In this document: in pieces, positions 8,447-16,713 of the stretch
How positions within the stretch are numbered: the stretch's first letter is position 1
Layout of the letters: each line of letters starts with the position of its first letter
DNA from: Aurantimonas coralicida
GTDB taxonomy: Bacteria; Pseudomonadota; Alphaproteobacteria; Rhizobiales; Rhizobiaceae
DNA: 64,000 nucleotides
NCBI GenBank assembly: GCA_011050685.1
Contig: DRFF01000169.1
Span: forward strand, 23,476-87,475
Direction: 5' to 3'
Made by a program: the position numbers and the translations under genes
The notes under the pieces: generated by a model
What the model was told of the DNA's origin: nothing
What the model saw: only the letters and a program-made list of their open reading frames with translations
Database searches by the model: none

Positions 8447-10399
8447 TCAGATCGCCTTGGCGGGGCGCCCGGACAATGTTCCGAATCCGTCGATCAACGC
8501 CTCGGTACCGTCCACCCGCTCGATCTCGCGTTTCACCTCGATCAGATGCGCAAACGACGCTTCCGAGGATTCGCGTCCGAGCGCTTCCTCGGCGTTCTTC
8601 AGTTCCAGACTTAGGGATCGCGAACGGTGTTGCAAGTGCAATGCCTGGCGCACGGCTTCCCGCGCGTCCTCGGGCGCGGCATCGGAAAGGAACGGCCAAA
8701 GCCTGACCTGCCGGGCCTTGGCCTCGTAGGCGTCGAAAATTTCGCGCGCGCCACGCCGGGCGAGTTCCGCCAGCAGCGCCTCGCGATCGGCGGGCGGGGC
8801 TTCGGCATGGGCGTCGAGGACCGAGGATCGCAGACGGTCGAGATCGCCCTCCGGCAAGTCCAGATCGGCGAAATAGTCGAACGCCTCATGGATCAGGACC
8901 GGATGGTTCACGAAACCGAGGACGATCGCGATCTCGCGCAAGGAGGGCTCCGGCACGCGCAACGGCTTGGTGAGACTGGAGCGGGCCAGCCGGTCGGAGA
9001 TCGCCGAACGCCGCCCTCCCCCCGCCGGGCCGCGACCGGACGAACCGGCGCGGTCGTCGCGGCGGCCGCGCGCGTTGTTGCGGTCCTTGCCGCCGCCATG
9101 ACCGCCGCTACTGCTGCCAGCGAAAAACGACCGCAGCCGCTCATCGGCATCCTGCAAATAATGCCGGCGCACGCTCTCGTCGCCGACCTGGCGCAGCAAG
9201 GCTTTCAGCCGGTGTTCCAGATCGGCGCGGCGCTCGGGCGTATCGAACAGACCGCTGGCGGTCTCGCGCATCCATAAAAGGTCGGCGAGCGGCCGCGCCG
9301 CGCCGAGCAGGTCCCGCACGGCGTCCGGGCCGCCCTCGCGCACCAGATCGTCGGGGTCCTTGCCGTCGGGCAGCAGCGCAAAGCGCAGCGAGCGGCCCGG
9401 CTTCAGCGCCGGAAGCGCCAGTTCGGCGGCGCGGTGCGCGGCCTTCAGCCCCGCCGCGTCGCCGTCGAAACACAGGATCGGCTCGCCGGTGGTCCGCCAC
9501 AACAGGTCGAGCTGGCGCTCGGTCAGCGCCGTGCCGAGCGGAGCGACGGCGTGTTCGATGCCGGCCTGGGCGAGCATGATCACGTCCATATAGCCCTCGA
9601 CCACGACGAGGGTTTCGGCGGCCCGCGCCGCGCGCCGGGCGCGGGCGTGATTGAACAGCACCTGGCCCTTGTGGAAGATCTCCGATTCCGGGGAATTGAG
9701 ATATTTCGCCTGGGCGTCGGCCGCCATCGCGCGGCCGCCAAAGGCGATGACGGCCTCGCGCAGATCGGTGATCGGAAACATGATGCGGTCGCGGAACCGG
9801 TCGTAGGAGACGGCGATCCCCTCGCCGTGGACGACGAGCCCGGCGGCCTCGATTTCGGCCTTGCCGACGCCCTTGGCGGCCAGATGCTCCTTCAGCCGGT
9901 TGCGCGAATTCGGCGCGTAGCCGAGGCCGAACTGCTTCTGGGTCTGCGGATTGAGGCCGCGATCGCGCAGGTAGGCCCGCGCTTTGGCGCCGTCCGATTC
10001 GTGCAGCGTGGTCTGGAAGAACGCCGCGGCGTGGCGCATGGCGTCGAGGATGGTCGCGCGCGCCTCCTCGCGCCGCTCCGCCGCCGGATCGCGGTCGGGC
10101 ATCGCGAGCCCCGCCTCCCCAGCCAGCCGCTCCACCGCCTCGGGAAAGGACAGGCCCTCGAGCTCGGTCAGGAAGCGGAAATGGTCGCCCGAGACCCCGC
10201 AGCCGAAACAATGGTAACGGCCCTTCTGGTCCTCGCAGTGGAAGGACGGCGTCTTCTCGCCATGGAACGGGCAGCAGGCCCAGTAGTCGCCCCGCCCGGG
10301 CTGCGACTTGCGGCGATCCCAGGCGACACGGCGGCCGATCACGTCCGAGATCGGAACCCGGTCGCGAATGTCGTCGAGGAAGGAAGGCGGAAAGCGCAT
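8447..10399 (-). CDS. dnaG: DNA primase DnaG
   Basis: The 650-residue product makes RNA primers at the replication fork. The start at 10399 gives the canonical MRFPPSFLDDIRDRVPISDVIG opening. The zinc-binding domain has CCPFHGEKTPSF and YHCFGCG. The RNA-polymerase core follows, with TOPRIM acidic motifs VVEGYMDVIMLAQAG and CFDGDAAGLKAA. A Gly/Arg-rich low-complexity linker (about residues 425-465) separates the core from the C-terminal DnaB-interacting domain. Length is normal for the class. In related genomes the YqeY gene precedes dnaG; here the two are separated by a 3 kb insert with LrgAB and a sensor kinase. Confidence 0.98.
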   Translation of the reverse strand: MRFPPSFLDDIRDRVPISDVIGRRVAWDRRKSQPGRGDYWACCPFHGEKTPSFHCEDQKGRYHCFGCGVSGDHFRFLTELEGLSFPEAVERLAGEAGLAMPDRDPAAERREEARATILDAMRHAAAFFQTTLHESDGAKARAYLRDRGLNPQTQKQFGLGYAPNSRNRLKEHLAAKGVGKAEIEAAGLVVHGEGIAVSYDRFRDRIMFPITDLREAVIAFGGRAMAADAQAKYLNSPESEIFHKGQVLFNHARARRAARAAETLVVVEGYMDVIMLAQAGIEHAVAPLGTALTERQLDLLWRTTGEPILCFDGDAAGLKAAHRAAELALPALKPGRSLRFALLPDGKDPDDLVREGGPDAVRDLLGAARPLADLLWMRETASGLFDTPERRADLEHRLKALLRQVGDESVRRHYLQDADERLRSFFAGSSSGGHGGGKDRNNARGRRDDRAGSSGRGPAGGGRRSAISDRLARSSLTKPLRVPEPSLREIAIVLGFVNHPVLIHEAFDYFADLDLPEGDLDRLRSSVLDAHAEAPPADREALLAELARRGAREIFDAYEAKARQVRLWPFLSDAAPEDAREAVRQALHLQHRSRSLSLELKNAEEALGRESSEASFAHLIEVKREIERVDGTEALIDGFGTLSGRPAKAI

Positions 10400-10542
10400 G
10401 GATTGCCTGATAGGTCGGACTCGTCTCCGATCATAGCCCCCATTGCGGACGTCCGTCAGCAATCGCGTCGCCATTCGGTCGCGCTTGCGGATGGACGCGC
10501 AATTCGGCGATAGCTTGGCGTCCGCAAAGCCGGGAGCCGCTC

Positions 10543-10899
10543 ATGCTGCAAGCCATCACCGCCATCTTCGTCTGCCAGCTCGCCGGCGAGGCGATCAGCG
10601 TCGCCACCGCCCTGCCCCTCCCCGGCCCGGTCATCGGCATGGCGCTTTTATTCGCCGCGCTGTTGATCAGGGGCCACGTGCCGCAAAACCTCGGCGCGGT
10701 CGGCGACGGGCTGTTGGCCAATCTCTCGCTGCTGTTCGTGCCGGCCGGCGCCGGCATCATGGTGCATCTCGCCCGGCTGGAAGGCGATGCGCTGGCGATC
10801 AGCATCACCCTCGTCGTCTCGACGCTTTTGACGATCGCCGTCACCGCCTTTGTGATGAATCGGTTCGGCCCCGGCCGGAAGGAGCAGAGCGATGCCTGA
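10543..10899 (+). CDS. lrgA: CidA/LrgA-family holin-like membrane protein
   Basis: The 118-residue product starts at the ATG at 10543 behind GGGAG. It has four hydrophobic segments and the family wording LPLPGPVIGMALLFAALLIRG and LSLLFVPAGAGIMVH. CidA/LrgA proteins are small inner-membrane proteins linked to murein hydrolase export and overflow metabolite transport, and work with LrgB. The downstream lrgB overlaps it by eight bases, so the two are translated as a unit. Divergent from dnaG, with a 143-base shared promoter region. Confidence 0.93.
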   Translation: MLQAITAIFVCQLAGEAISVATALPLPGPVIGMALLFAALLIRGHVPQNLGAVGDGLLANLSLLFVPAGAGIMVHLARLEGDALAISITLVVSTLLTIAVTAFVMNRFGPGRKEQSDA

Positions 10900-11611
10900 C
10901 CGGTTGACCGACGTCTGGGTCTATCTGGCGGCGAGCCCGCTCCTGTCGCTGACCATGACACTGATCGCCTATCAGGCGGCGAGCTTCGTCTATCGCAAGG
11001 CCGGGTCGACGGCGCTGCTCAATCCGGTACTGATCACCGTGATCCTCGTCGTCGCGGTGCTGACGCTAACCGGGACGAGCTACCAGACCTATTTCGAGGG
11101 GGCGCAGTTCATCCACTTCCTGCTCGGCCCGGCGACGGTGGCGCTGGCGATCCCGCTCTACCGCCAGTTCGACAAGGTCCGCCAGAGCGCCGCCGCTATC
11201 GCCGCGAGCCTTCTCACCGGCTCGTTGACGGCGATCGTCTCGGCCGTCGGCCTCGGCCTTTTGTTGCGGGCCGACCCGATCAGCCTGATTGCGCTGGCGC
11301 CGAAATCGGCGACCGCGCCGGTCGCCATGGGCATTGCCGAAAAGCTCGGCGGCCTGCCCTCGCTGACCGCGGTGCTGGTGATCGCGACGGGAATTCTCGG
11401 CGCCGCGCTCGGCCCGGTGCTGCTCGATCGCCTCGGCATTCGCGACGAAGCGGCGCGCGGCTTTGCGCTCGGCACGGCCTCGCACGGCATCGGCACGGCG
11501 CGGGCGCTGCAGGAGAGCGAGGTGGCGGGCGCGTTTTCCGGCCTCGCCATGGGCCTCAACGCGCTGGCGACGGCGATCCTCCTGCCGCTGATCTGGGCGC
11601 TGGTGTTTTGA
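10892..11611 (+). CDS. lrgB: LrgB/CidB-family membrane protein
   Basis: The 239-residue product is the usual partner of LrgA/CidA. It is almost entirely hydrophobic with about seven membrane segments. Family motifs are LLGPATVALAIPLYRQ, LIALAPKSATAPVAMGIAEKLGG and FALGTASHGIGTARALQ. Its ATG at 10892 overlaps the end of lrgA, so translational coupling is expected. Directly after the stop comes a run of eight G residues and then the remnant of an insertion sequence, so this pair marks the edge of an inserted segment. Confidence 0.95.
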   Translation: MPDRLTDVWVYLAASPLLSLTMTLIAYQAASFVYRKAGSTALLNPVLITVILVVAVLTLTGTSYQTYFEGAQFIHFLLGPATVALAIPLYRQFDKVRQSAAAIAASLLTGSLTAIVSAVGLGLLLRADPISLIALAPKSATAPVAMGIAEKLGGLPSLTAVLVIATGILGAALGPVLLDRLGIRDEAARGFALGTASHGIGTARALQESEVAGAFSGLAMGLNALATAILLPLIWALVF

Positions 11612-11718
11612 GGGGGGGGGCCTATCGTTGGCTGTACAAGGTCGATCAACCGCAGAGCAGAATAAGCGTAATTGCCCACCCCCTTGCCAACGGCGCGGAT
11701 CGCTGAATCCATGATCGG

Positions 11719-12018
11719 ATGGAACGCGGTGATTTGCAGCGGCTATCGAAGGACGAACTGATCGAACTGGTGCTGCGGTTGCAGCGACCGGAGAAGACAT
11801 CGCGGACGTCTTCCAAGCCGCCTTTCACCGATCGCAAGGAGCGGCGCGACAAGGCCAGGCCGGGCGGCGCCAAGCCCGGCCACGAGGGCAAGGCACGCGC
11901 GATGAGCGAGACGTTCGATCGGAAGGTCGACCATCGACCCGGCCAGTGCCCCTGTTGCCAAGCCAAACTCTCGACGCTTGCCTTGGTTCGGCGCGTCATC
12001 CTAAATGTACCATGTTAA
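11719..12018 (+). pseudogene. IS66-type transposase, N-terminal remnant
   Basis: The frame encodes only the first 90 or so residues of an IS66-family transposase: LSKDELIELVLRLQRPEKTSRTSSKPP, the Arg/Lys-rich spacer DRKERRDKARPGGAKPGHEG, and the zinc-finger start VDHRPGQCPCCQAKL. Full-length IS66 transposases are about 450-550 residues and the catalytic DDE domain is absent. The similarity ends near 12000 and a different gene begins within 70 bases. The flanking sequence at 11660-11680 contains a GTAA-type IS66 end-like motif. The element is dead. Confidence 0.85.
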
Positions 12019-12061
12019 GGCAAGACCATCTCTCCATAACTATAAGTCCCGCACGGATATA

Positions 12062-13162
12062 ATGCAGATGACGGCCGAATCGATCATTTCAGATACAGAG
12101 CGGCGGCGCATGGCGGCAGTACGACGCTACGATATCCTCGACACCCCACCTGACGGAGCATTTGATCGCATCACGGCGCTCGCAGCGCGACGCTTCCGGG
12201 TGCCGATCTCGATCATCAGCGTCGTCGACGAAGACCGTATCTGGTTCAAATCTCACCACGGCCTACCTGTCGCGGAGATCGGCCGCGAGCCAGGGCTATG
12301 CGCGTCGGCCATCCTGTCCCAAGACCCACACATACTCACCGATGCCAGCGTCGATCCGCGCTCGCTTGCCAACCCACTGGTGGCGGGCGATTTCGGTCTG
12401 CGCTTTTATGCAGGGGTGCCGTTGACGACGAGCGATGGTCACAATCTCGGCACTCTTTGCATCATCGACAAGCAGCCTCGGCCCATCGACGAAGAGCAGA
12501 TTGAGGATTTGAAGGATCTCGCGTCCGTTGTCATGGACCAATTGGAACTGCAATTGTCGGCGCGAAACGCAGTTTCGCGCGCCGAATTGATGGCCAAGGA
12601 GATCGACCATCGGGTGATGAACAGCCTGCAGTTTGTATCGACATTGCTGAACATGCAGGCCCGTTCGCCCGATATAGGCGACGCGACCTCACACTTACAA
12701 CTCGCCGCAAACCGGGTGGCCGCCGTCGCGCAGGTACACCGCCACTTTTATGCCGGAGATACCGAAACGACGTCGTGCATCGCCTTCCTCAAGCGGCTTG
12801 GTGAGGACCTCGGGGCGATTCTAGACCGACCGATCCGCGTGGAGGGCGCAGAGGGCGATGTGCCGAACAGTTGGATTCAGCCGATCGGGTTGATTGTCAA
12901 CGAGCTGGTGACGAACGCCGCCAAACACGGATCGGGGCGGATCGACGTGCTCTATGAGGTCGAAAATGAGGGGCATTCGCTGATCGTCTGCGACGAAGGC
13001 TGTAATCTGCCGGACGATTTTGATCCTGCCGTTGCGAGCACAAGCCTGGGAATGCGGGTAGTGCGCTCACTTGCGAAACAGCTTGGCGGGGAGCTAACCG
13101 TCGGTCGCCAGCCGGATGGCAGCTCCTGCTTCACGGTTTCGTTCCCTGAGGGCAGTCGATAG
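12062..13162 (+). CDS. GAF-domain sensor histidine kinase, HisKA_2 (HWE-like) type
   Basis: The roughly 366-residue product has a GAF domain (about residues 15-165, with FRVPISIISVVDEDRIWFKS and GVPLTTSDGHNLGTLCIID). A HisKA_2 domain follows, with the phospho-acceptor motif KEIDHRVMNSLQ, then a HATPase_c domain with the N box IGLIVNELVTNAAKHG and G box SLGMRVVRSLAKQLGGEL. There is no membrane segment, so it senses a cytoplasmic signal. The start is uncertain: ATG codons at 12062 and 12068 lack a strong ribosome site. No response regulator is adjacent. Its position next to an IS remnant and its somewhat less GC-biased codon use suggest acquisition. Confidence 0.88.
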   Translation: MQMTAESIISDTERRRMAAVRRYDILDTPPDGAFDRITALAARRFRVPISIISVVDEDRIWFKSHHGLPVAEIGREPGLCASAILSQDPHILTDASVDPRSLANPLVAGDFGLRFYAGVPLTTSDGHNLGTLCIIDKQPRPIDEEQIEDLKDLASVVMDQLELQLSARNAVSRAELMAKEIDHRVMNSLQFVSTLLNMQARSPDIGDATSHLQLAANRVAAVAQVHRHFYAGDTETTSCIAFLKRLGEDLGAILDRPIRVEGAEGDVPNSWIQPIGLIVNELVTNAAKHGSGRIDVLYEVENEGHSLIVCDEGCNLPDDFDPAVASTSLGMRVVRSLAKQLGGELTVGRQPDGSSCFTVSFPEGSR

Positions 13163-13551
13163 TCCTGCCCATCGAGGTCGGAACGCCATTTTCAGGCTGT
13201 CGCCTCTGACCAGGGTGTCAGTCTGATCGGATCATGACCATCGCGCCGGCGGCGCCCGATCCCTTCGCGCGCCGATGATTCGGCGGCTCTTGCTTCACCT
13301 ATAGCGCCGGCCGCCAGAGGTGCCTCCTTCCATTCGTGCGAGAAGATTGCACCATCAAACCTTGGGATCAAACATCTAGCAGACCGCGCGGACGCCGCAC
13401 TTGCTGAGTGCGAATGACCGCTTTCGAGCGTTCGCAGATGCGCCCTGAACAGCAAAGAAGGGCGCAAAGCTGCCGGCGTCTGTCTCGGAATTCCTCGGTC
13501 TCGCGTCGCCAAGGCGCCGGGAAAGCCCCTTGGCCCGCAAACGGCCCGCCC
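13163..13551. other. Gene-free stretch between convergent genes
   Basis: About 390 bases separate the sensor kinase and YqeY. Frames here are short and without features. I see no repeat, RNA gene or clear terminator. Confidence 0.5.
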
Positions 13552-14001
13552 CTATCGGAGCAACCCCTTCACTACGGTCGAGGCCTTGCCGATGTCGAGC
13601 TTGCCGGGAAAGCGTTCCTTGAGGGCGTTCATGCAGCGGCCAACGTCGCGCAGGCCCTTGGCGTCGGTCTCCTCGACCACCTGCCGGCAAGCCCGTTCCA
13701 TTTCGCTGGGGTCGAGCTGCGGCGGCAACAGATCGCGGATGACGGCGATCTCGTCGCGCTCCTGTTCGGCCAGTTCCAGCCGGCCGCTGTCCTCGTAGTC
13801 CTTGGCGGATTCAACCCGCTGCTTGATCATCTTGACGAGGATGTGCAGCACCTCCTCGTCGCCGACCGGGTCGCGCCCGGCATTGCGGTTGGCCACGTCG
13901 CGATCCTTGATCGCCGCGTTGATCAGCCGCAGGGTCGAGATGCGGCGTTTGTCCTGGCTTTTGGTCGCTGTGTTCAAAGCGTCCGCGAGATGCTCGCGCA
14001 T
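13552..14001 (-). CDS. GatB/YqeY-domain protein
   Basis: The 149-residue product matches the GatB/YqeY family: RISTLRLINAAIKDRD near the start, DEEVLHILVKMIKQRVESAKDYEDSGRLELAEQERDEIAVIRDLLPPQL in the middle, and MNALKERFPGKLDIGKASTVVKGLL at the end. The domain is shared with the tail of the amidotransferase subunit GatB, which binds tRNA; the stand-alone protein has been proposed to act in tRNA-linked amidation, but this is not settled. It is divergent from carA, and in many relatives directly precedes dnaG. Confidence 0.93.
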   Translation of the reverse strand: MREHLADALNTATKSQDKRRISTLRLINAAIKDRDVANRNAGRDPVGDEEVLHILVKMIKQRVESAKDYEDSGRLELAEQERDEIAVIRDLLPPQLDPSEMERACRQVVEETDAKGLRDVGRCMNALKERFPGKLDIGKASTVVKGLLR

Positions 14002-14384
14002 GGTGGTGACTTTCGCGTTTCGTCAAATCCGCCCGCGCGGACCGAAGTCGGCCAGCGTGGCGCGTAATCGACACCTGTTCTTCACGTAGGTAAAGCCCCG
14101 GTGCCCCTACAAGCGGGGGCGGGCTTCGATCTTGACCGGGCCTGTCTCTCAATTGCATCGGACGTGGCGCCCGAATATGCCGCACCGGCGGCCATCCGCC
14201 AATGACGACGCCGCCTCTTGCAGTGCAATGCGGCGCGGATGTAGAGAATTGCCGGGCGGCGCGCAAGGGCGGTTGCGCCAAGGCAGCCATGCGCCGATAT
14301 CATGGCGAACCGACGCAATGCCTGGCAGATAGCGCCCCGATTGTGGCAATGCGCCGGCATATTCGACGACTGAAAGGTGAGACC
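14002..14384. other. Divergent promoter region of YqeY and carA
   Basis: No gene is supported here. The region must contain the start signals for both flanking genes. AGGTGA just before 14385 is the carA ribosome binding site. No pyrimidine-type attenuator could be identified. Confidence 0.45.
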
Positions 14385-15572
14385 ATGACCGACGGCTGGA
14401 CGACGCGCAAGACAACCGCGCTCCTCGTGCTCGCGGACGGAACCGTGATCGAGGGCTTCGGCCTCGGCGCGACCGGCGCGATCGAGGGCGAGGTCTGTTT
14501 CAACACCGCATTGACCGGTTATCAGGAAATTCTCACCGACCCCTCTTACAGCCGCCAGATCGTTACCTTCACCTTCCCGCATATCGGCAATGTCGGCGCC
14601 AATGCCGAGGACCAGGAAGACCTGACCCCGGCCAAGGCGTCCGGGGCCGTCGGCGCGATCTTCCGGGCCGACATTTCCGAGCCGTCGAACTATCGCTCGT
14701 CGGGCCATCTCGACGCCTGGCTGAAGGAGCGCGGCGTCATCGCGCTGTCGGGCGTCGACACGCGGGCGCTGACGGCGCTGATCCGCGAGACCGGCATGCC
14801 CAACGCGGTGATCGCCCACGATCCGGACGGAAACTTCGACCTCGACGCGCTAAAAGCCCGCGCGGCGGCCTGGGGCGGTATCGTCGGGCTCGATCTGGCA
14901 AAGGATGTCGGCAGCGGCGACACCACCGTCTGGGACGAAAAACCCTGGGTGTGGAACGAAGGCTATGCGGCCGAGGCGGCGCCGCGCTACACGATCGTGG
15001 CGATCGACTACGGCACCAAGCGCAACATCCTGCGGCTGATGGCCGGCCAGGGCGCCAAGGTCGTTCTGGTGCCGCCGACGGCGAGCGCCGAGGAGATCCT
15101 CGCGCACGAGCCGGACGGGGTGTTCCTGTCGAATGGTCCGGGCGATCCGGCCGCGACCGGCGATTACGCCGTGCCGACGATCCAGACGCTGGTCGACAAG
15201 GGCGTGCCCGTATTCGGCATCTGCCTCGGCCACCAGATGCTGGCGCTGGCGCTGGGCGGGCGGACCGAGAAGATGCATCAGGGCCATCACGGCGCCAACC
15301 ATCCGGTCAAGGATTTCACCACCGGCAAGGTCGAGATCGTGTCGATGAACCACGGCTTCGCGGTGGCGGCGGACTCTCTGCCGGCCGGCGTCGAGGAAAC
15401 CCACCGCTCGCTGTTCGACGGCTCGAACTGCGGCCTGCGCGTTGCCGGCAAGCCAGTGTTCTCGGTGCAGCATCATCCGGAGGCCTCGCCCGGCCCGCAG
15501 GATTCGCACTATCTGTTCCAGCGGTTTTTCCGGATGATCGACGATCACAAGGCCGGCAAGATCGCCGCCTGA
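14385..15572 (+). CDS. carA: Carbamoyl-phosphate synthase small subunit CarA
   Basis: The 395-residue product is the glutaminase subunit that feeds ammonia to CarB for arginine and pyrimidine synthesis. The start at 14385 is fixed by AGGTGA and by the family opening. The N-terminal domain has GEVCFNTALTGYQEILTDPSY. The class I amidotransferase domain has the nucleophile motif PVFGICLGHQMLALALGG and the catalytic pair in QHHPEASPGP. Everything looks intact. carB lies 1.1 kb downstream with a small XRE gene and a repeat between them, so the two are not one tight operon. Confidence 0.97.
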   Translation: MTDGWTTRKTTALLVLADGTVIEGFGLGATGAIEGEVCFNTALTGYQEILTDPSYSRQIVTFTFPHIGNVGANAEDQEDLTPAKASGAVGAIFRADISEPSNYRSSGHLDAWLKERGVIALSGVDTRALTALIRETGMPNAVIAHDPDGNFDLDALKARAAAWGGIVGLDLAKDVGSGDTTVWDEKPWVWNEGYAAEAAPRYTIVAIDYGTKRNILRLMAGQGAKVVLVPPTASAEEILAHEPDGVFLSNGPGDPAATGDYAVPTIQTLVDKGVPVFGICLGHQMLALALGGRTEKMHQGHHGANHPVKDFTTGKVEIVSMNHGFAVAADSLPAGVEETHRSLFDGSNCGLRVAGKPVFSVQHHPEASPGPQDSHYLFQRFFRMIDDHKAGKIAA

Positions 15573-15599
15573 GCGGCGCCCCCGTCAAAAAGCCCAAAC

Positions 15600-15635
15600 G
15601 CATGAAGGCGCCGGAGTGATCCGGCGCCTTCATGC
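15600..15635 (+). terminator. Perfect 16-bp hairpin after carA
   Basis: Arms GCATGAAGGCGCCGGA (15600-15615) and its exact complement (15620-15635) enclose the loop GTGA. It lies 28 bases past the carA stop. The T tract is weak on the plus strand (TGTCTAAGG); on the minus strand a TTTTT follows at some distance, so it may stop transcription from both sides. Confidence 0.65.
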
Positions 15636-15665
15636 TGTCTAAGGGTATTTCGGTCCGCCGGCGGC

Positions 15666-15803
15666 TTAAGCCGCGCGGAACCGCATCAAGAGCCGCTTCA
15701 TCCAGCTGCGGAAGCCGCAGCTGAAAGTGGCGTGACGGTGCAGGTCGTCCCTGCCCCGGTCGCCGCCATAGGAAGAGCGGCCGACGATGATATCCGAAAG
15801 CAT
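15666..15803 (-). CDS. Possible 45-residue basic peptide
   Basis: A short frame starts at the ATG at 15803 with GAGGAG seven bases upstream and ends TAA at 15666. The product has a polar first half (GRSSYGGDRGRDDLHRH) and a Trp/Arg-rich end (FRSWMKRLLMRFRAA). Such ends occur in small DUF1127-like proteins, but the match is too short to claim. Support is the ribosome site and the lack of any other gene here. Confidence 0.4.
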   Translation of the reverse strand: MLSDIIVGRSSYGGDRGRDDLHRHATFSCGFRSWMKRLLMRFRAA

Positions 15804-15845
15804 GTTCGCGCTCCTCGTTCGATGTGCCAGTCTCAGAGCGCCGGG

Positions 15846-15939
15846 CGTCCATTCGGACGCACAAAGGACGCTCTAACATTTTGATTGAGCATCGGAATGA
15901 TCCGAAAACCGGATTCCACTTTTCGACCCGATGCTCTAG
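15846..15939. repeat. 94-bp dispersed intergenic repeat, copy 2
   Basis: Same length and orientation as copy 1 at 2766-2859 with eight mismatches. It lies between the small minus-strand frame and the XRE gene. A 12-base piece identical to one end of the element, CTAGAGCATCGG, also occurs at 46880-46891. Confidence 0.85.
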
Positions 15940-16201
15940 CGCCCGAAGCCTTCCATCCGATTAACTTCAACCTGAAGGAATGATCGTCGCTCGATTGCAA
16001 TCCATTCATAAATGCGCACTCTGTGCGTCAAGTCAAGCAATTATTGCGCACGAGGTGCATTTTTTAGGGGCGTCGACCAAGGGAATCCGCGGCCGTGGAA
16101 TCGACTTTGCCAAGGCGACGATCTAAGCAGACCCGGCTTTCTCGAAGCTGGTCGCCGCGGCGGGGCGGCCTCACGACGTGGCTGTAGGAAGGGGAGTTCC
16201 G

Positions 16202-16453
16202 ATGGACCCGGAGGCTTTTCGAACCTGGCGCAAGTCGCTCGGGCTGAAGCAGAAGGACGCCGCCGAGCGGCTCGGCCTGAAGAAGCGGGTCATCCAGTAT
16301 TACGAAAAGGGCCACCGCGACGGCAAGGCGGTGGAAATCCCGAAGACCGTCGAACTCGCCTGCCTCGCTTTGTCGCTCGGCTACGACAGCTATGACGGGG
16401 GTCCGCTGCGCGGCACGGCGGCGAAGGAAAAATCCGCGCCGGTGGAAGCGTAG
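16202..16453 (+). CDS. Small XRE-type helix-turn-helix protein
   Basis: The 83-residue product starts at the ATG at 16202 behind GGGGAG. The HTH occupies residues about 3-55: FRTWRKSLGLKQKDAAERLGLKKRVIQYYEKGHRDGK, then an IPKTVELACLALSLGYDSY helix. The Ala/Lys tail is disordered. Proteins of this form are common in alphaproteobacteria and their targets are unknown. It lies alone between carA and carB in the same direction; a role in carB control would be pure guesswork. Confidence 0.8.
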   Translation: MDPEAFRTWRKSLGLKQKDAAERLGLKKRVIQYYEKGHRDGKAVEIPKTVELACLALSLGYDSYDGGPLRGTAAKEKSAPVEA

Positions 16454-16713
16454 CCGGCGGCGGCCCGTCCCATCCCAGCGCCTCAAAGCGACGATTGATG
16501 CGATCGTGACAGGGTGTGGCGCCGCCGGAACGCGCGAAAGGCACCGCACCGGAGAATTTGGGAAAGCGACACGATTCCGGGCCGCCGGCTCTTTCGGATT
16601 GCGATCCGCTTGCCTATAAGCCGGCCTCAGCCTCGACAGAACCCGCCGCAACCGGCCGCATCCCTGATGCGGGCGGAATCTTGGCGCGCAACCCAACCGG
16701 ACGACAGCTTGCC

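Noticed and set aside
9434..10513. 359-codon plus-strand frame opposite dnaG
   Set aside because: Antisense shadow of a verified gene, with no family features.
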